Shown piece after piece: positions 9,671 through 23,030 of a DNA stretch of 64,000 nucleotides; position 1 is the stretch's first letter; every line of letters begins with the position of its first letter. The translations under genes and the position numbers were made by a program. This stretch comes from Helcobacillus massiliensis (GTDB taxonomy: Bacteria; Actinomycetota; Actinomycetes; Actinomycetales; Dermabacteraceae): NCBI RefSeq assembly GCF_014191425.1, contig NZ_JACHWP010000001.1:930001-994000 (forward strand), in the 5' to 3' direction. Below the pieces are notes generated by a model. It saw only the letters and a program-made list of their open reading frames with translations. It searched no databases and was not told the origin of the DNA.

Positions 9671-10500
9671 CTGGTCCTTCCTTCTCCGCGTCCGCTGGCC
9701 CGTTCGACTGCTTCGTCGATCATCCCACAGACGTGGTGGGAGCAGGCGGGATTGGGTGGGGTGTTGCGCCCATGGAGGAAGAACTCACGGTTGCCGTTTT
9801 GGCCGGGCAGCGTGCTCTCCTGCACGCCGACGACGGTCAGTGCGTGCTCGGCGCAGGCCTCGGCGACAGCGGCGATGGCGCGGCGCCAGAGCGCGGGGTC
9901 GGTGACGACCCCGGATTTCGGGAGGTTGCCCCGGCCCACTTCGAATTGGGGTTTGACCATGAGGACGATGTCGGCGCCGTCGGCGGCGACGCGGCTGATC
10001 GTGGGGATGATCTGGGTGAGGGAGATGAAGGAGACGTCGGAGACGATGAGGTCGGGCCGGTGACCGACGGTGTCGACGCTGAGGGTGCGGGCGTCGGTCT
10101 GTTCGAGGCTGCGCACACGCTCGTCGGCGCGGAGGCGCTCGATGAGCTGCCCGGTGCCGACGTCGACGGCGGTGACGGTGCGGGCGCCGGCGCGCAGGAG
10201 GACGTCGGTGAATCCGCCGGTGGAGGCGCCGAGGTCCAGAGCGTGGGACCCGTCGGCCGTGTCGTCGAGGTGGAAGGCGGTGAGGGCGCCGGCGAGCTTG
10301 TGGGCGGCCCGGGAGGCGTATTCGCCGCCGACGGGTGCTCCGGTGACGTCGAGGCGGTCGTCAGGGCCGACGGGAGCGGATGCGCGCCGGGCCCGGGCGC
10401 CGTTGATGAGCGCCCTGCCTTCCTCCACGATGCGGCGGGCGTGGGTGCGCGAGGATGCGAGGCCGCGCTGATGGAGCGCGGTGTCGATGCGGGTGCTCAC
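9667..10500 (-). CDS. tlyA: TlyA family rRNA (cytidine-2'-O)-methyltransferase
   Basis: A 277-residue protein: an S4 RNA-binding domain (residues 1-60, RIDTALHQRGLASSRTHARR) and a Rossmann methyltransferase domain with the SAM-binding loop DLGASTGGFTDVLL (about 90-103), then DLIVSDVSFISL and VMLMVKPQFEVG-like motifs. Members methylate 2'-O positions of 16S and, in some species, 23S rRNA; in mycobacteria loss gives capreomycin resistance. The start is GTG at 10500, which overlaps the stop of the HAD phosphatase gene (GTGA). Whether one or both rRNA sites are modified cannot be read here. Confidence 0.92.
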   Translation of the reverse strand: MSTRIDTALHQRGLASSRTHARRIVEEGRALINGARARRASAPVGPDDRLDVTGAPVGGEYASRAAHKLAGALTAFHLDDTADGSHALDLGASTGGFTDVLLRAGARTVTAVDVGTGQLIERLRADERVRSLEQTDARTLSVDTVGHRPDLIVSDVSFISLTQIIPTISRVAADGADIVLMVKPQFEVGRGNLPKSGVVTDPALWRRAIAAVAEACAEHALTVVGVQESTLPGQNGNREFFLHGRNTPPNPACSHHVCGMIDEAVERASGRGEGRTR

Positions 10501-11615
10501 CGTGCCGCACCGGCCTCGCTGTCCGCGGTGATGGTGGTGTTCGTCAGGCGGATCTCGCCGGCGAAGGCGCGGTCGGGGTGGGTGGCGCGGATGAGGCTGA
10601 TGACGGCCTGGTGGGTGTGCCAGTCCTGGTCGGTGGCGTTGACGGTGATGATGCCGTCGGCGAGCTCCGCGGTCACTGGCCCGTACACGCAGCGTGCGGC
10701 CCGGACGCTCCCGCTGCCTTCTCCCCCACCGGCCTCACGTGTCACTCCCTCGGTGCCCCCGCTGCCCTCGTCTTCGCCGGTCGCGCCGGCCTCCACGTTG
10801 GGGTCGCCGGCGGGGCCGGTGAGGAAGGAGAGGTCGGGCCGGATGAAGGTCGGGCGCTGGATCGGCTCGGCGTAGGCGGCGTCCTGCCAGCTGGAGACGC
10901 CGGTGAGGACGTGCAGGGTGGGCAGGTCGGCGCGGTTGCCGCCTTCGATGTCGGTGTCGAGTCGGTCGCCGACGACGAGCGGGGCATGCGAGGACACCTG
11001 CTGTGCGGCGGTGGTGAACATTGCGGGCTGGGGTTTGCCGGCGATCTGCGGCTGCTGACCGGTGGCATGGGTGAGCGCGGCGACGAGGGATCCGTTGCCG
11101 GGCGCGAGGCCGCGTTCCGTGGGGAGGGTGGAGTCCGCGTTGGTGGCGATCCACAGGGCACCGGCGCGGATGGCGTAGGCCGCCTCAGCGAGGTCGCGCC
11201 ACCCGACGGTGGGGGCGAATCCTTGGATCACGGCCGCGACCGTGTCATCGGCTTCGCGGACGGGTTCGTATCCCCGTGCGTCGAGTTCATGGGTGATGCC
11301 GTCGCCGCCGACGACGAGCACCTGGGCGGGTGCGGGGACGCTCTGCTCGAGCACGGCGACTGCGACGTGGGGTGAGTTGACCACTTCATGCGCGTGCGCG
11401 CTGAAGCCGAGCGCCGTGAGGTGCTCCACCACCATGTCGGGAGTCCGGGAGGCGTTGTTGGTGGCGAATGCGATCGCCGTCCCGTGGGAGCGAGCGGCAT
11501 CCACGCTGTCGACCGCGTGGTCGATGGGGCGATGACCGTGCATGAGGGTGCCGTCCATGTCGAGCAGGAGGGCGTCGAAGCGGTCGAGGAAGCTGAGTTC
11601 AGTCCTGGCGCGCAT
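10497..11615 (-). CDS. HAD-IIA family sugar phosphatase with C-terminal extension
   Basis: A 372-residue protein when started at ATG 11615, which has a GAGGA ribosome site and overlaps the TPR gene by 17 nt. The frame stays open upstream to 11915, but that part is antisense-like text with no family similarity. HAD motif I is LLLDMDGTLMHG (about residues 14-25). The NagD/HAD-IIA cap region follows (ATNNASRTPDMVVEHLTALG), with motif IV in VVGDRLDTDIEGGNRADL. After residue 285 come a Gly/Glu-rich linker and a 65-residue tail (VYGPVTAELADGIITV...) that I do not recognise and that NagD-type proteins lack. The substrate is unknown. It lies directly upstream of tlyA. Confidence 0.85.
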   Translation of the reverse strand: MRARTELSFLDRFDALLLDMDGTLMHGHRPIDHAVDSVDAARSHGTAIAFATNNASRTPDMVVEHLTALGFSAHAHEVVNSPHVAVAVLEQSVPAPAQVLVVGGDGITHELDARGYEPVREADDTVAAVIQGFAPTVGWRDLAEAAYAIRAGALWIATNADSTLPTERGLAPGNGSLVAALTHATGQQPQIAGKPQPAMFTTAAQQVSSHAPLVVGDRLDTDIEGGNRADLPTLHVLTGVSSWQDAAYAEPIQRPTFIRPDLSFLTGPAGDPNVEAGATGEDEGSGGTEGVTREAGGGEGSGSVRAARCVYGPVTAELADGIITVNATDQDWHTHQAVISLIRATHPDRAFAGEIRLTNTTITADSEAGAAR

Positions 11616-13224
11616 CGGTGTCCTCGTCGTCGGTCTCGATATCGGCGGCGTCCTCGGTGCCGGCCCCCTCCGGGCTGGGCTGAGGGTCGGACATCTCGCT
11701 GTCTTCTGCCGGTTCGGCGTCATCGTCGGCGCCTGCTTCCGCAGTGTCTTCTGAGCGGGCAGCGTCGTCGGCTGCTTCTCGTTCGCGTTCGCGCTCTTCG
11801 GCGAGGAAGTCGTCGAGGACGTCCATGACGCCGATCTGTTCGTCGGTTTCGAGCACGACGGGTGCCTGGACCTTGCTGGGGCGGCCCAGGCGCTCCCCGG
11901 CGTCGGTGATCTCATTGGTGTCGGCGTCGGCGGCGAGGGTCAGCCACTTGAAGGCTTCATCGCTGCGTCCGGCCTTCTCCAGGAGGTCGGAGTAGGCCAC
12001 CCAGAGGCGCACCTGCCACTGTCCGTTCACCTTCTGGCGCAGCGCTGGGATGTCAAGGGACGCAAGGGCAAGGTCGATATCGCCCATGTCGGCGTAGGCA
12101 CCGGCGACGACGATCATCAGTTCGATGGTCTCGGATTCACTCAGGGATTCCGCTTCCGGCAGCGCTGCGACGTCGAGGGCGCGTTCGGGGCGGCCGAGCC
12201 CGCGTTCGCAGTCGGCGATGATCGGCAGCATGTCGTTGCGACCGTTCATGCGCATGGCGGCACGCAGTTCGCGGATTGCGGCGCGGTACTCTCCGGCCCC
12301 GTAGAGCCGGACACCGTACATTTCGCGGACGGTCGCTGCGCGTGCACCGAATCGGGTGGCCCAGCGGAAGTGGTCGAGACTGAGTTCGGGATCGGTGTCC
12401 TGGATGAGCATGCCTTGGACGAGGTGGCGGCTGACGCGCTCCTCCTGGTCCTTGGTGAGGGTCTTCAGCTCCGAGCGGATCTCCTTGGGAAGCTCGCGAC
12501 CGGTGATCTCGGCGGGCACGAACGGTTCCCGACCTGTACGGATCCGGTCGTCACGGTCCTGCTGGTGGTCCACAGGCGCGCTGCTGAAGTCGCGGCGGTC
12601 GCTGCGGGGCCCACGCCGTTCGTCGCGATGCCCACGGTCGTCGCGGCGCTGCTGGCGGAACCCTCCACGATCCTGCTGGTGTCCCCCTCGCTCGCCGCGG
12701 CGGGAATCCTTGCGGTAGCCGCCTCGGTCATCCCGAGGCGAATCCTTGCGGTAGCCGCCTCGGCCGTCGCGGCGCGACTCGTTGCGGTCACTGCGCCGGT
12801 CATCTCGACGGGAGTCGCCGCGATGACTGCCGCCCCGGCGGTCACCTCCCGGGCCTCGGTGGGCAGAATGACGCTCGTCCCGACGGGAGCCGGCGCTGTG
12901 TCGGTGCGATCGGGACTGGCCGGCGGCATCGCCGCTGCCGTTGTCCCGCTTTTCCCACCAAGGTGTGGACTGTGAATCGTCACGGCGGCGATGGTTGACG
13001 TCACTTCGACGCCCTCGATTATCGCCGTATTCGCCGCGGCTACGCTCGTCGCGGCTGCGGCCCTGTGCGTCACCGCGCTCGTCGCGGCGCTGACGGCGGT
13101 CGCCCCGGCTGGTATCGCGCCGTTGCTCGTTGGAGCGGGGGTAGCCACCCGCGCGGCGAGACTGAGATGAGTGGGACCAGTCACGGCGTTTGCCGCGGTC
13201 GGAGCGGTGCTCGTAGTCAGACAA
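11599..13224 (-). CDS. Tetratricopeptide-type protein with Arg/Asp-rich disordered N-terminus
   Basis: A 541-residue protein in three parts. Residues 1 to about 225 are almost entirely R, D, G, S, Q, E and H (RRDDRRSDRNESRRD and similar) with a 12-residue direct repeat (GGYRKDSPRDDR / GGYRKDSRRGER). Residues about 235-460 are helical repeats of TPR character (MYGVRLYGAGEYRAAIREL, GDIDLALASLDIPA, SDLLEKAGRSDEAFKWL). The last 80 residues are very acidic. The start is TTG at 13224 behind a GGAG site at good spacing. It heads the tlyA-nadK-recN operon. The R/D/G-rich tail suggests RNA binding or condensate formation, which is inference; no catalytic motif is seen. Confidence 0.75.
   Translation of the reverse strand: MSDYEHRSDRGKRRDWSHSSQSRRAGGYPRSNEQRRDTSRGDRRQRRDERGDAQGRSRDERSRGEYGDNRGRRSDVNHRRRDDSQSTPWWEKRDNGSGDAAGQSRSHRHSAGSRRDERHSAHRGPGGDRRGGSHRGDSRRDDRRSDRNESRRDGRGGYRKDSPRDDRGGYRKDSRRGERGGHQQDRGGFRQQRRDDRGHRDERRGPRSDRRDFSSAPVDHQQDRDDRIRTGREPFVPAEITGRELPKEIRSELKTLTKDQEERVSRHLVQGMLIQDTDPELSLDHFRWATRFGARAATVREMYGVRLYGAGEYRAAIRELRAAMRMNGRNDMLPIIADCERGLGRPERALDVAALPEAESLSESETIELMIVVAGAYADMGDIDLALASLDIPALRQKVNGQWQVRLWVAYSDLLEKAGRSDEAFKWLTLAADADTNEITDAGERLGRPSKVQAPVVLETDEQIGVMDVLDDFLAEEREREREAADDAARSEDTAEAGADDDAEPAEDSEMSDPQPSPEGAGTEDAADIETDDEDTDARQD
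12704..12763 (-). repeat. 36-bp period direct repeat in the TPR gene
   Basis: A 24-base identical stretch occurs at 12704-12727 and again at 12740-12763, a period of 36 bp. It encodes the twelve-residue units beginning GGYRKDS. The repeat lies within the Arg/Asp-rich tail and probably arose by slippage or duplication. Confidence 0.85.
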
Positions 13225-13559
13225 TTCAGTTCTCCTGCCTCAGGGCGCTGGCGCTATGGGGTTACACATCAAGACTAGGGCACCTGACCGTGTCCACCTA
13301 CGGGCCCGCGGCAGTAGTTAGCAGAAGTCACGGCGTTCATGCGAGCGCAGTGAGAGCCCAGAATGGAGGTGCACTGCGGTGCGCCTGTCCGGACGGCCCC
13401 TATGCGGTCTGGTGCGCATGTCAGGACATCCGCCATCTGCGGCACGGGCACGCGACTGCAACGGGTCGGTCGCAGCGGATGGCCGCCGGGGCCAGTCCTT
13501 CACACACACAGCAACAAGCAGCGTCAATGAACCTGTGCCGCGAAAGAACAATTAAATGC
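13225..13559. other. Intergenic region between the rrn operon end and the TPR gene
   Basis: About 335 bases without a supported gene. On the minus strand it must hold the promoter of the TPR-recN-murJ operon; a possible -10 (TAGTCT, 13271-13276 as read on the minus strand) lies about 47 nt before the TTG start, but I find no matching -35 at normal spacing. Short open frames here lack ribosome sites and family similarity. No tRNA fold was recognised. Confidence 0.4.
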
Positions 13560-13593
13560 GTGTGGGCCCCAACCACAAGGCTGGAGCCCACAC
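13560..13593 (-). terminator. rRNA operon terminator hairpin
   Basis: A perfect 8-bp stem GTGTGGGC / GCCCACAC with an 18-nt loop lies just past the 5S gene on the minus strand. It is followed on that strand by AT-rich GCATTTAATTGTT. The position fits intrinsic termination of the rRNA operon. Confidence 0.7.
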
Positions 13594-13606
13594 CACACAA
13601 GAAAAA

Positions 13607-13724
13607 GTCCGGCAGCGACCTACTCTCCCACACCCTCCCGAGTGCAGTACCATCGGCGCAGTTGGGCTTAGCTACCGGGTTCGGAAAGGTAACCGGGCGT
13701 TTCCCCAACGCTATGACCACCGGA
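13607..13724 (-). rRNA. rrf: 5S ribosomal RNA
   Basis: About 118 nt. Read on the minus strand it runs from CCGGTGGTCATAGCG through GGGGAAACGCCCGGTTACC and GATGGTACTGCACTCGGGAG to GTAGGTCGCTGCCGGAC, the conserved order of actinobacterial 5S rRNA. The ends are estimated from conservation and may be off by a few bases. It is the last gene of the rrn operon. Confidence 0.93.
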
Positions 13725-13927
13725 ACAACCACACAAAGACCGTTCCACACCACACCCACCGGGTGCAGGGATCAGACACTATACACAACACAACCCCACC
13801 ACCAACACCACCCACAAAAAGGGCACTGCCGGCAGCCACAAGGGGTGCGGTCAATCAACCGCCTAGTGGACGCGAACACACAAGCAAACACACCAACCAA
13901 CAGCCAGTGCTTTATGCGTATTTTGAT

Positions 13928-18905
<4,978 letters not shown>

Positions 18906-19139
18906 AAATTTGAAACCCGGCAGAAAACAAACAACCGACGCTGATAAAAAATCTGCGTTCAATTGTCCGAAGAAATCAACTAGAAAATTGATCCTCTGCC
19001 AAAAAAACTTTGGCATCAACAAACAGACACACTATTGAGATATCAAACAACTTGCGCACACTGATCGTTACGGCTCGCGCCGCTCGGCCTCAATGGCTAC
19101 TTCTTCACGATATTCGTGCCGCTCTCGGCACGGGAGATT
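18906..19139 (-). other. rRNA operon leader region
   Basis: The transcribed leader from the promoter to the 16S start, about 230 nt and clearly more AT-rich than its surroundings. It contains the boxA-like site at 19032-19050 and a hairpin GCCAAA-GTTTT-TTTGGC near 18997-19013 that may form part of the 16S processing stem. I see no gene in it. Confidence 0.6.
19032..19050 (-). promoter_or_regulatory. boxA-like antitermination site in the rrn leader
   Basis: On the minus strand it reads TTGTTTGATATCTCAATAG, followed by TGTG. This resembles the actinobacterial rrn leader boxA (TTGTTTGAGAACTCAATAG form) and has a second copy in the spacer. Confidence 0.65.
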
Positions 19140-19168
19140 ACTCTACCCGCTTGGGAACTCCTCCGCAA
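19140..19168 (-). promoter_or_regulatory. rRNA operon promoter (SigA type)
   Basis: On the minus strand the -35 TTGCGG (19163-19168) and the -10 TAGAGT (19140-19145) are separated by exactly 17 nt. They lie about 235 nt upstream of the 16S gene, just before the leader with boxA. The bases between this promoter and menG (19169-19416) hold no gene that I can support. Confidence 0.7.
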
Positions 19169-19416
19169 GCCCCTCCGCTATGATCTGCGTCACTGTCTCT
19201 GTTCGGCATGGTGCCGCGCTTCGACTGCGTCGCTGTCATCGTTGAGAGGTGAAGCTCTTGGCTTCGGAATCGCCGCCTGAGGAACTTCCGTTCTCCGCGG
19301 CAACGAGATGAAACATTACGCGCTCCGGATCGGGCCCGCAAGCCAGCGCCGCGCGAAGGTGCGCTGGATAACAGCGGCAGCTTCGGTTCGGCTGTGCCGC
19401 CTGGTGAAACCGCTGG

Positions 19417-20118
19417 TCAGCGAGTTGCCGGGACGTACCCACGGTGCAGCGCCACGATGCCGCCCGTCAGGTTCCGATACTGAGCCTTCTCCAGGCCCGC
19501 ATCGAGGAACCATGACCTGAGACCCTGCTGGTCCGGCCACGCTGCGATCGACTCCGCCAGGTACGTGTACGCAGAGCCGTCCGAAGCCACCGCCGACGCC
19601 ATTGCGGGCAGCGCCTTCATCAGATAGTTCGAGTACACGTGCCGGAAGACTCGATTGGTGGGCGTGGAGAACTCACACACCACCACACTGCCGCCTGGAC
19701 GCACCACGCGGGTCATCTCCGCCAGTGCCTTCTGCGGCTGCTGAACATTGCGCAGTCCGAAGGACACCACAGCTGAATCGAAGGAGTCGTCAGCGAATGG
19801 GAGCGCGGTCGCATCAGCGCCGATGAAGGTGATGTGGGGCTGGCGGCGCCGGCCCTCCTGCATCATTCCCTCGGAGAAGTCGGACGCGATGACGCGATGG
19901 CCAGCGGCAGCAATCGCCGCGGACGACGTCCCAGTGCCTGCGGCGACGTCCAGAACATCCGAGTGCGGACGCAGATCCAGCGCCTCGACCATGGCACGCC
20001 GCCAGCTGCGCACCTGCCCGAAGGCGAGGATGTCGTTGAGCAGGTCGTACCGTCCGGCGATGCCGTCGAACATCGAGGAGACGTCAACGGGCTTCTTCGA
20101 GAGGTCAGCGCGGTTCAT
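19417..20118 (-). CDS. menG: Demethylmenaquinone methyltransferase
   Basis: A 233-residue UbiE/MenG-family methyltransferase. After the N-terminal SSMFDGIAGRYDLLND motif comes the SAM-binding loop DVAAGTGTSSAAI (about residues 56-68), then RNVQQPQKALAEMTRVVRPG with the RVLKPGG-like segment. The enzyme makes menaquinone from demethylmenaquinone for the respiratory chain that NDH-2 (23938-25287) feeds. The start is ATG 20118, not the long upstream frame reaching 21078, which is antisense to serC. The -10-like CAGGAT sits exactly 6 nt before the ATG, so the mRNA is probably leaderless. Confidence 0.93.
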   Translation of the reverse strand: MNRADLSKKPVDVSSMFDGIAGRYDLLNDILAFGQVRSWRRAMVEALDLRPHSDVLDVAAGTGTSSAAIAAAGHRVIASDFSEGMMQEGRRRQPHITFIGADATALPFADDSFDSAVVSFGLRNVQQPQKALAEMTRVVRPGGSVVVCEFSTPTNRVFRHVYSNYLMKALPAMASAVASDGSAYTYLAESIAAWPDQQGLRSWFLDAGLEKAQYRNLTGGIVALHRGYVPATR

Positions 20119-20124
20119 GCCTCC

Positions 20125-20130
20125 ATCCTG
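20125..20130 (-). promoter_or_regulatory. -10 of a leaderless menG promoter
   Basis: CAGGAT on the minus strand, then six bases (GGAGGC), then ATG of menG. GGAGG lies too close to the ATG (one base) to be a normal ribosome site. Confidence 0.45.
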
Positions 20131-20202
20131 CCTGATCGACGGCGTGCGCCCCGCACGGCGCGCCGATGGCGGACAGGACTGCACCGCTGATGAGTCGACC
20201 AC

Positions 20203-20208
20203 CACAAT
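20203..20208 (+). promoter_or_regulatory. -10 of a leaderless serC promoter
   Basis: CACAAT, then GGGTGC, then ATG of serC at 20215. No Shine-Dalgarno sequence is present upstream of the ATG. Confidence 0.5.
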
Positions 20209-20214
20209 GGGTGC

Positions 20215-21345
20215 ATGAGCAACAGCCAAACATTGACGATCCCCTCGACCCTTCTGCCGACCGACGGCCGCTTCGGCTCCGGCCCCAGCCGTGTTCGACC
20301 AGAGCAGATGGCCGCGCTCGATCGCGCCGGCCGTACGGTGATGGGCACCTCCCACCGACAGCCCGCCGTGAAGAACCTCGTCGGCCGAATCCGCCGCGGC
20401 CTCACCGACCTCTTCGACGCGCCCGACGGGTACGAAGTCGTTCTCGGCAACGGTGGTGCCACCGCCTTCTGGGACACCGCCGTCAGCTCCCTGATCCGCA
20501 CTCGCTCGCAGCACGTCACCATCGGCGAGTTCTCCCAGAAGTTCGCCGAAGCCGCTGCTGCCGCACCCCACCTGCAGGACCCGTCGGTCATCTCCAGTGC
20601 CCCCGGCACCCTCGCGCTGCCGACGGGCGAGGCCGATGTCGACGCCTACGCCTACGCCCACAACGAGACCTCGACCGGCGTGATGAGCCCCATCATCCGG
20701 CCGCACAGCGCCACCGATGACCAACTGGTGCTCGTGGACGCTACTTCCGGCGCCGGCGGGCTGAGCGTCGACATCGAGCAGACCGACGTCTACTACTTCT
20801 CCCCGCAGAAGTCCTTCGCCGCCGACGGCGGCCTGTGGTTCGCCCTGTGCTCCCCCGCTGCCATCAGCCGTGCCGAGGAGATCGCCGCGACCGACCGCTG
20901 GATCCCCCAGTTCCTCTCCTTCACCACCGCCCTCAGCAACTCCCGCAAGGACCAGACCCTGAACACGCCCGCCACCGCCACCCTCCTGCTCATGGCAGAA
21001 CAGGTGGACTGGATGAACAAGAACGGCGGTCTGGACTTCACAACGGCTCGAACCGCTGAGACGAGCGGTCTGCTGCACCAGTGGGTCGAAGGGCGTGACG
21101 AACTGACGCTGTTCGTCACGGAGCCTTCGGCCCGGTCGCAGGTCGTCACCACCATCGACCTCGACAGCGCCATCGACGCCGCCGAGGTCACGCGCATTGC
21201 GCGCGCCAACGGCATCATCGACATCGAGCCGTACCGCAAGCTCGGCCGCAACCAGCTGCGGATCGCGACGTTCCCCGCGGTCGATCCCTCAGACGTGCAG
21301 GCGCTCATCGCAAGCCTCGACTGGGTGCTCGACCAGCTCAGCTGA
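20215..21345 (+). CDS. serC: Phosphoserine transaminase
   Basis: A 376-residue PLP enzyme of the mycobacterial-type SerC group. It opens with LPTDGRFGSGPSRVRPEQ, carries GTSHRQPAVKNLVGRI, and has the PLP-binding lysine in YFSPQKSFAADGGLW (K about residue 203). It converts 3-phosphohydroxypyruvate and glutamate to phosphoserine in serine synthesis. It is divergent from menG and followed by a strong bidirectional hairpin. The start is set by homology and by the leaderless -10 spacing. Confidence 0.93.
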   Translation: MSNSQTLTIPSTLLPTDGRFGSGPSRVRPEQMAALDRAGRTVMGTSHRQPAVKNLVGRIRRGLTDLFDAPDGYEVVLGNGGATAFWDTAVSSLIRTRSQHVTIGEFSQKFAEAAAAAPHLQDPSVISSAPGTLALPTGEADVDAYAYAHNETSTGVMSPIIRPHSATDDQLVLVDATSGAGGLSVDIEQTDVYYFSPQKSFAADGGLWFALCSPAAISRAEEIAATDRWIPQFLSFTTALSNSRKDQTLNTPATATLLLMAEQVDWMNKNGGLDFTTARTAETSGLLHQWVEGRDELTLFVTEPSARSQVVTTIDLDSAIDAAEVTRIARANGIIDIEPYRKLGRNQLRIATFPAVDPSDVQALIASLDWVLDQLS

Positions 21346-21363
21346 CACCGAAGCACAACCCAC

Positions 21364-21400
21364 AACGGCGGCCCTCTCCCACTCGAGAAGGGCCGCCGTT
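21364..21400. terminator. Bidirectional terminator between serC and the NCS2 permease
   Basis: A perfect 12-bp inverted repeat AACGGCGGCCCT / AGGGCCGCCGTT with a 13-nt loop. It lies 18 nt after the serC stop and 42 nt beyond the end of the convergent permease gene, so it probably serves both. Confidence 0.8.
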
Positions 21401-21442
21401 CTCAGGCGTCGCGGAAGCGGCAGGGCAACAGGGGCGTGTGCC

Positions 21443-22939
21443 TCAGGAGATCAGGGTCGCCAGTGGATCCCGCAGGAAGTACAGGACGAACATGCCCGCG
21501 ATGATGTACATCAGCGGATGGATCCGTCGGCCCGCACCCTGGACGAGCTGCAGCAGCACATACACGATGAAGCCGGCGCCCATGCCGACCGTGATCGAGT
21601 AGGAGAACGGCATCAGGATGATCGTCAGGAACGCCGGAATCGCCACCGACAGGTTCGAGAAGTCGATGTCCGTCACCTGCGTCATCATCAGGAACCCGAC
21701 CAGCACCAGCGCCGGCGTCGCAGCCTCGTAGGGCACCAGCGCCACCAACGGCGACAGGAAGACGGTCGCCAGGAAGCACAGGCCCGTCACCACCGACGCG
21801 AACCCGGTGCGCGCTCCTTCTCCGACACCGGTCGCGCTCTCCATGAAGCTCGTGGCGGATGACACGCCGCCCACGCCGCCCAGGATCGCCGCAGCAGAAT
21901 CGGCCACGAGGATCCGCTGCGAATGGGGAACGTCCCCGTCCTCCTGCACCAGCTCAGCCTCTGACGCGACCGCGACCATCGTCCCCATCGTGTCGAAGAA
22001 GTCGGCGAGCAGCAGCGAGAACACCACGATGGACGCACCGACCACGCCCAGCGCCGTCACACCGCCGATCGGGTCCGCCTCGAACACCGTGGAGAAGTCA
22101 GGCAGAGCGAACGCCGAGAGATCCAGCGCCGGGACGTTCATCGACCAGCCCGTCGGGTTCCCAGAGGACTTGCCGTCCGCCGGAACGAACACACCGATCT
22201 TCAGCACCGCTTCCAGCAGCACCGCCACAATCGTCGTGGAGAGGATCGAGATGAGGATCGCCCCGGGCACCTTCTTCACCCACAGCACGATCATCAGCAG
22301 CAGCCCGAACACGAACACCGCCGTCGGCCAGCCCTCCAGCGAACCGTTGACGCCCAGCTGCACCGGCACCCCCGTGCCGGAGGTGACGAAGCGGGCGTTG
22401 AACAGACCGATGAACGCAATGAACAGGCCCATGCCCACAGCGATCGCCGTCTTCAGGAACCCTGGAACCGCCCGGAACACCGCCCGGCGGAACCCCGTCA
22501 GCACCAGCAGCAGAATGATGACGCCTTCGAGGACCACCAACCCCATCGCGCCGCCCCAGGTCATCCCCGGCAGTGCGACCACGGAGTAGGCGAGGTAGGC
22601 GTTGAGGCCGAGTCCGGTCGCAAGAGCCAACGGGAACTTCGCCCACGCGCCCATCAGAATCGACGCCACCGCGCCCACCAGAGCGGTGCCCGCAGCGACC
22701 GCGGGAAGGTTCGGCTCCGTGCCGCCGCCGAGGAAGTGCCCCGTGGAATCCGGAACCGTGCCGATGATCAGAGGATTCAGCACCACGATGTAGCACATGG
22801 CGAAGAACGTCACCACGCCGCCGCGGATCTCGCGGCCCACCGTGGATCCGCGCTCAGAGATGTGGAAGTAGCGGTCAAGCGCGCCGGGGCGCGGCTGCTG
22901 GCTGCTGGGTGCGGTCCTGGTGTCCGAGGTGCTCGACAT
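21443..22939 (-). CDS. NCS2 family purine permease (AzgA/PbuG type)
   Basis: A 498-residue membrane protein with about 12-14 hydrophobic segments. The NCS2/AzgA features are the N-terminal REIRGGVVTFFAMCYIVVLN, then ATGLGLNAYLAYSVV, the substrate-site segment ADFFDTMGTMVAVASEAELV and SATSFMESATGVGEGARTG. This subgroup takes up adenine, guanine or hypoxanthine by proton symport, not uracil or xanthine. It stands alone with its own -10 (GAGAAT) 6 nt before the ATG. Confidence 0.88.
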   Translation of the reverse strand: MSSTSDTRTAPSSQQPRPGALDRYFHISERGSTVGREIRGGVVTFFAMCYIVVLNPLIIGTVPDSTGHFLGGGTEPNLPAVAAGTALVGAVASILMGAWAKFPLALATGLGLNAYLAYSVVALPGMTWGGAMGLVVLEGVIILLLVLTGFRRAVFRAVPGFLKTAIAVGMGLFIAFIGLFNARFVTSGTGVPVQLGVNGSLEGWPTAVFVFGLLLMIVLWVKKVPGAILISILSTTIVAVLLEAVLKIGVFVPADGKSSGNPTGWSMNVPALDLSAFALPDFSTVFEADPIGGVTALGVVGASIVVFSLLLADFFDTMGTMVAVASEAELVQEDGDVPHSQRILVADSAAAILGGVGGVSSATSFMESATGVGEGARTGFASVVTGLCFLATVFLSPLVALVPYEAATPALVLVGFLMMTQVTDIDFSNLSVAIPAFLTIILMPFSYSITVGMGAGFIVYVLLQLVQGAGRRIHPLMYIIAGMFVLYFLRDPLATLIS

Positions 22940-22945
22940 GCCCCC

Positions 22946-22951
22946 ATTCTC
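22946..22951 (-). promoter_or_regulatory. Possible -10 of a leaderless permease promoter
   Basis: GAGAAT on the minus strand, then GGGGGC, then ATG at 22939. The first base departs from TANNNT, so this is a weaker member of the set. Confidence 0.35.
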
Positions 22952-23030
22952 ACCGATGCGCCCACGGTGCGTGCATGCAGTGACGCCCGCTCACGCAGTC
23001 AGCGCGACGGGCATCACAGAACAAGAGCAG

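Noticed and set aside
11616-11915. N-terminal extension of the HAD phosphatase
   Set aside because: The added residues are Ser/Thr/Pro-rich text antiparallel to the acidic end of the TPR gene, while ATG 11615 has a ribosome site and sits just before HAD motif I.
12540-13150. Repetitive sequence that might be a CRISPR array or tandem repeat island
   Set aside because: The repeats are in frame, short and variable, and encode the Arg/Asp-rich tail; there are no regular spacers.
13318-13551. A 77-codon frame upstream of the TPR gene
   Set aside because: It starts at TTG with no ribosome site, has biased composition, and resembles no family I know.
20119-21078. A long minus-strand N-terminal extension of menG
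   Set aside because: The extension is antisense to serC. MenG homology begins at ATG 20118, which also has a leaderless -10.
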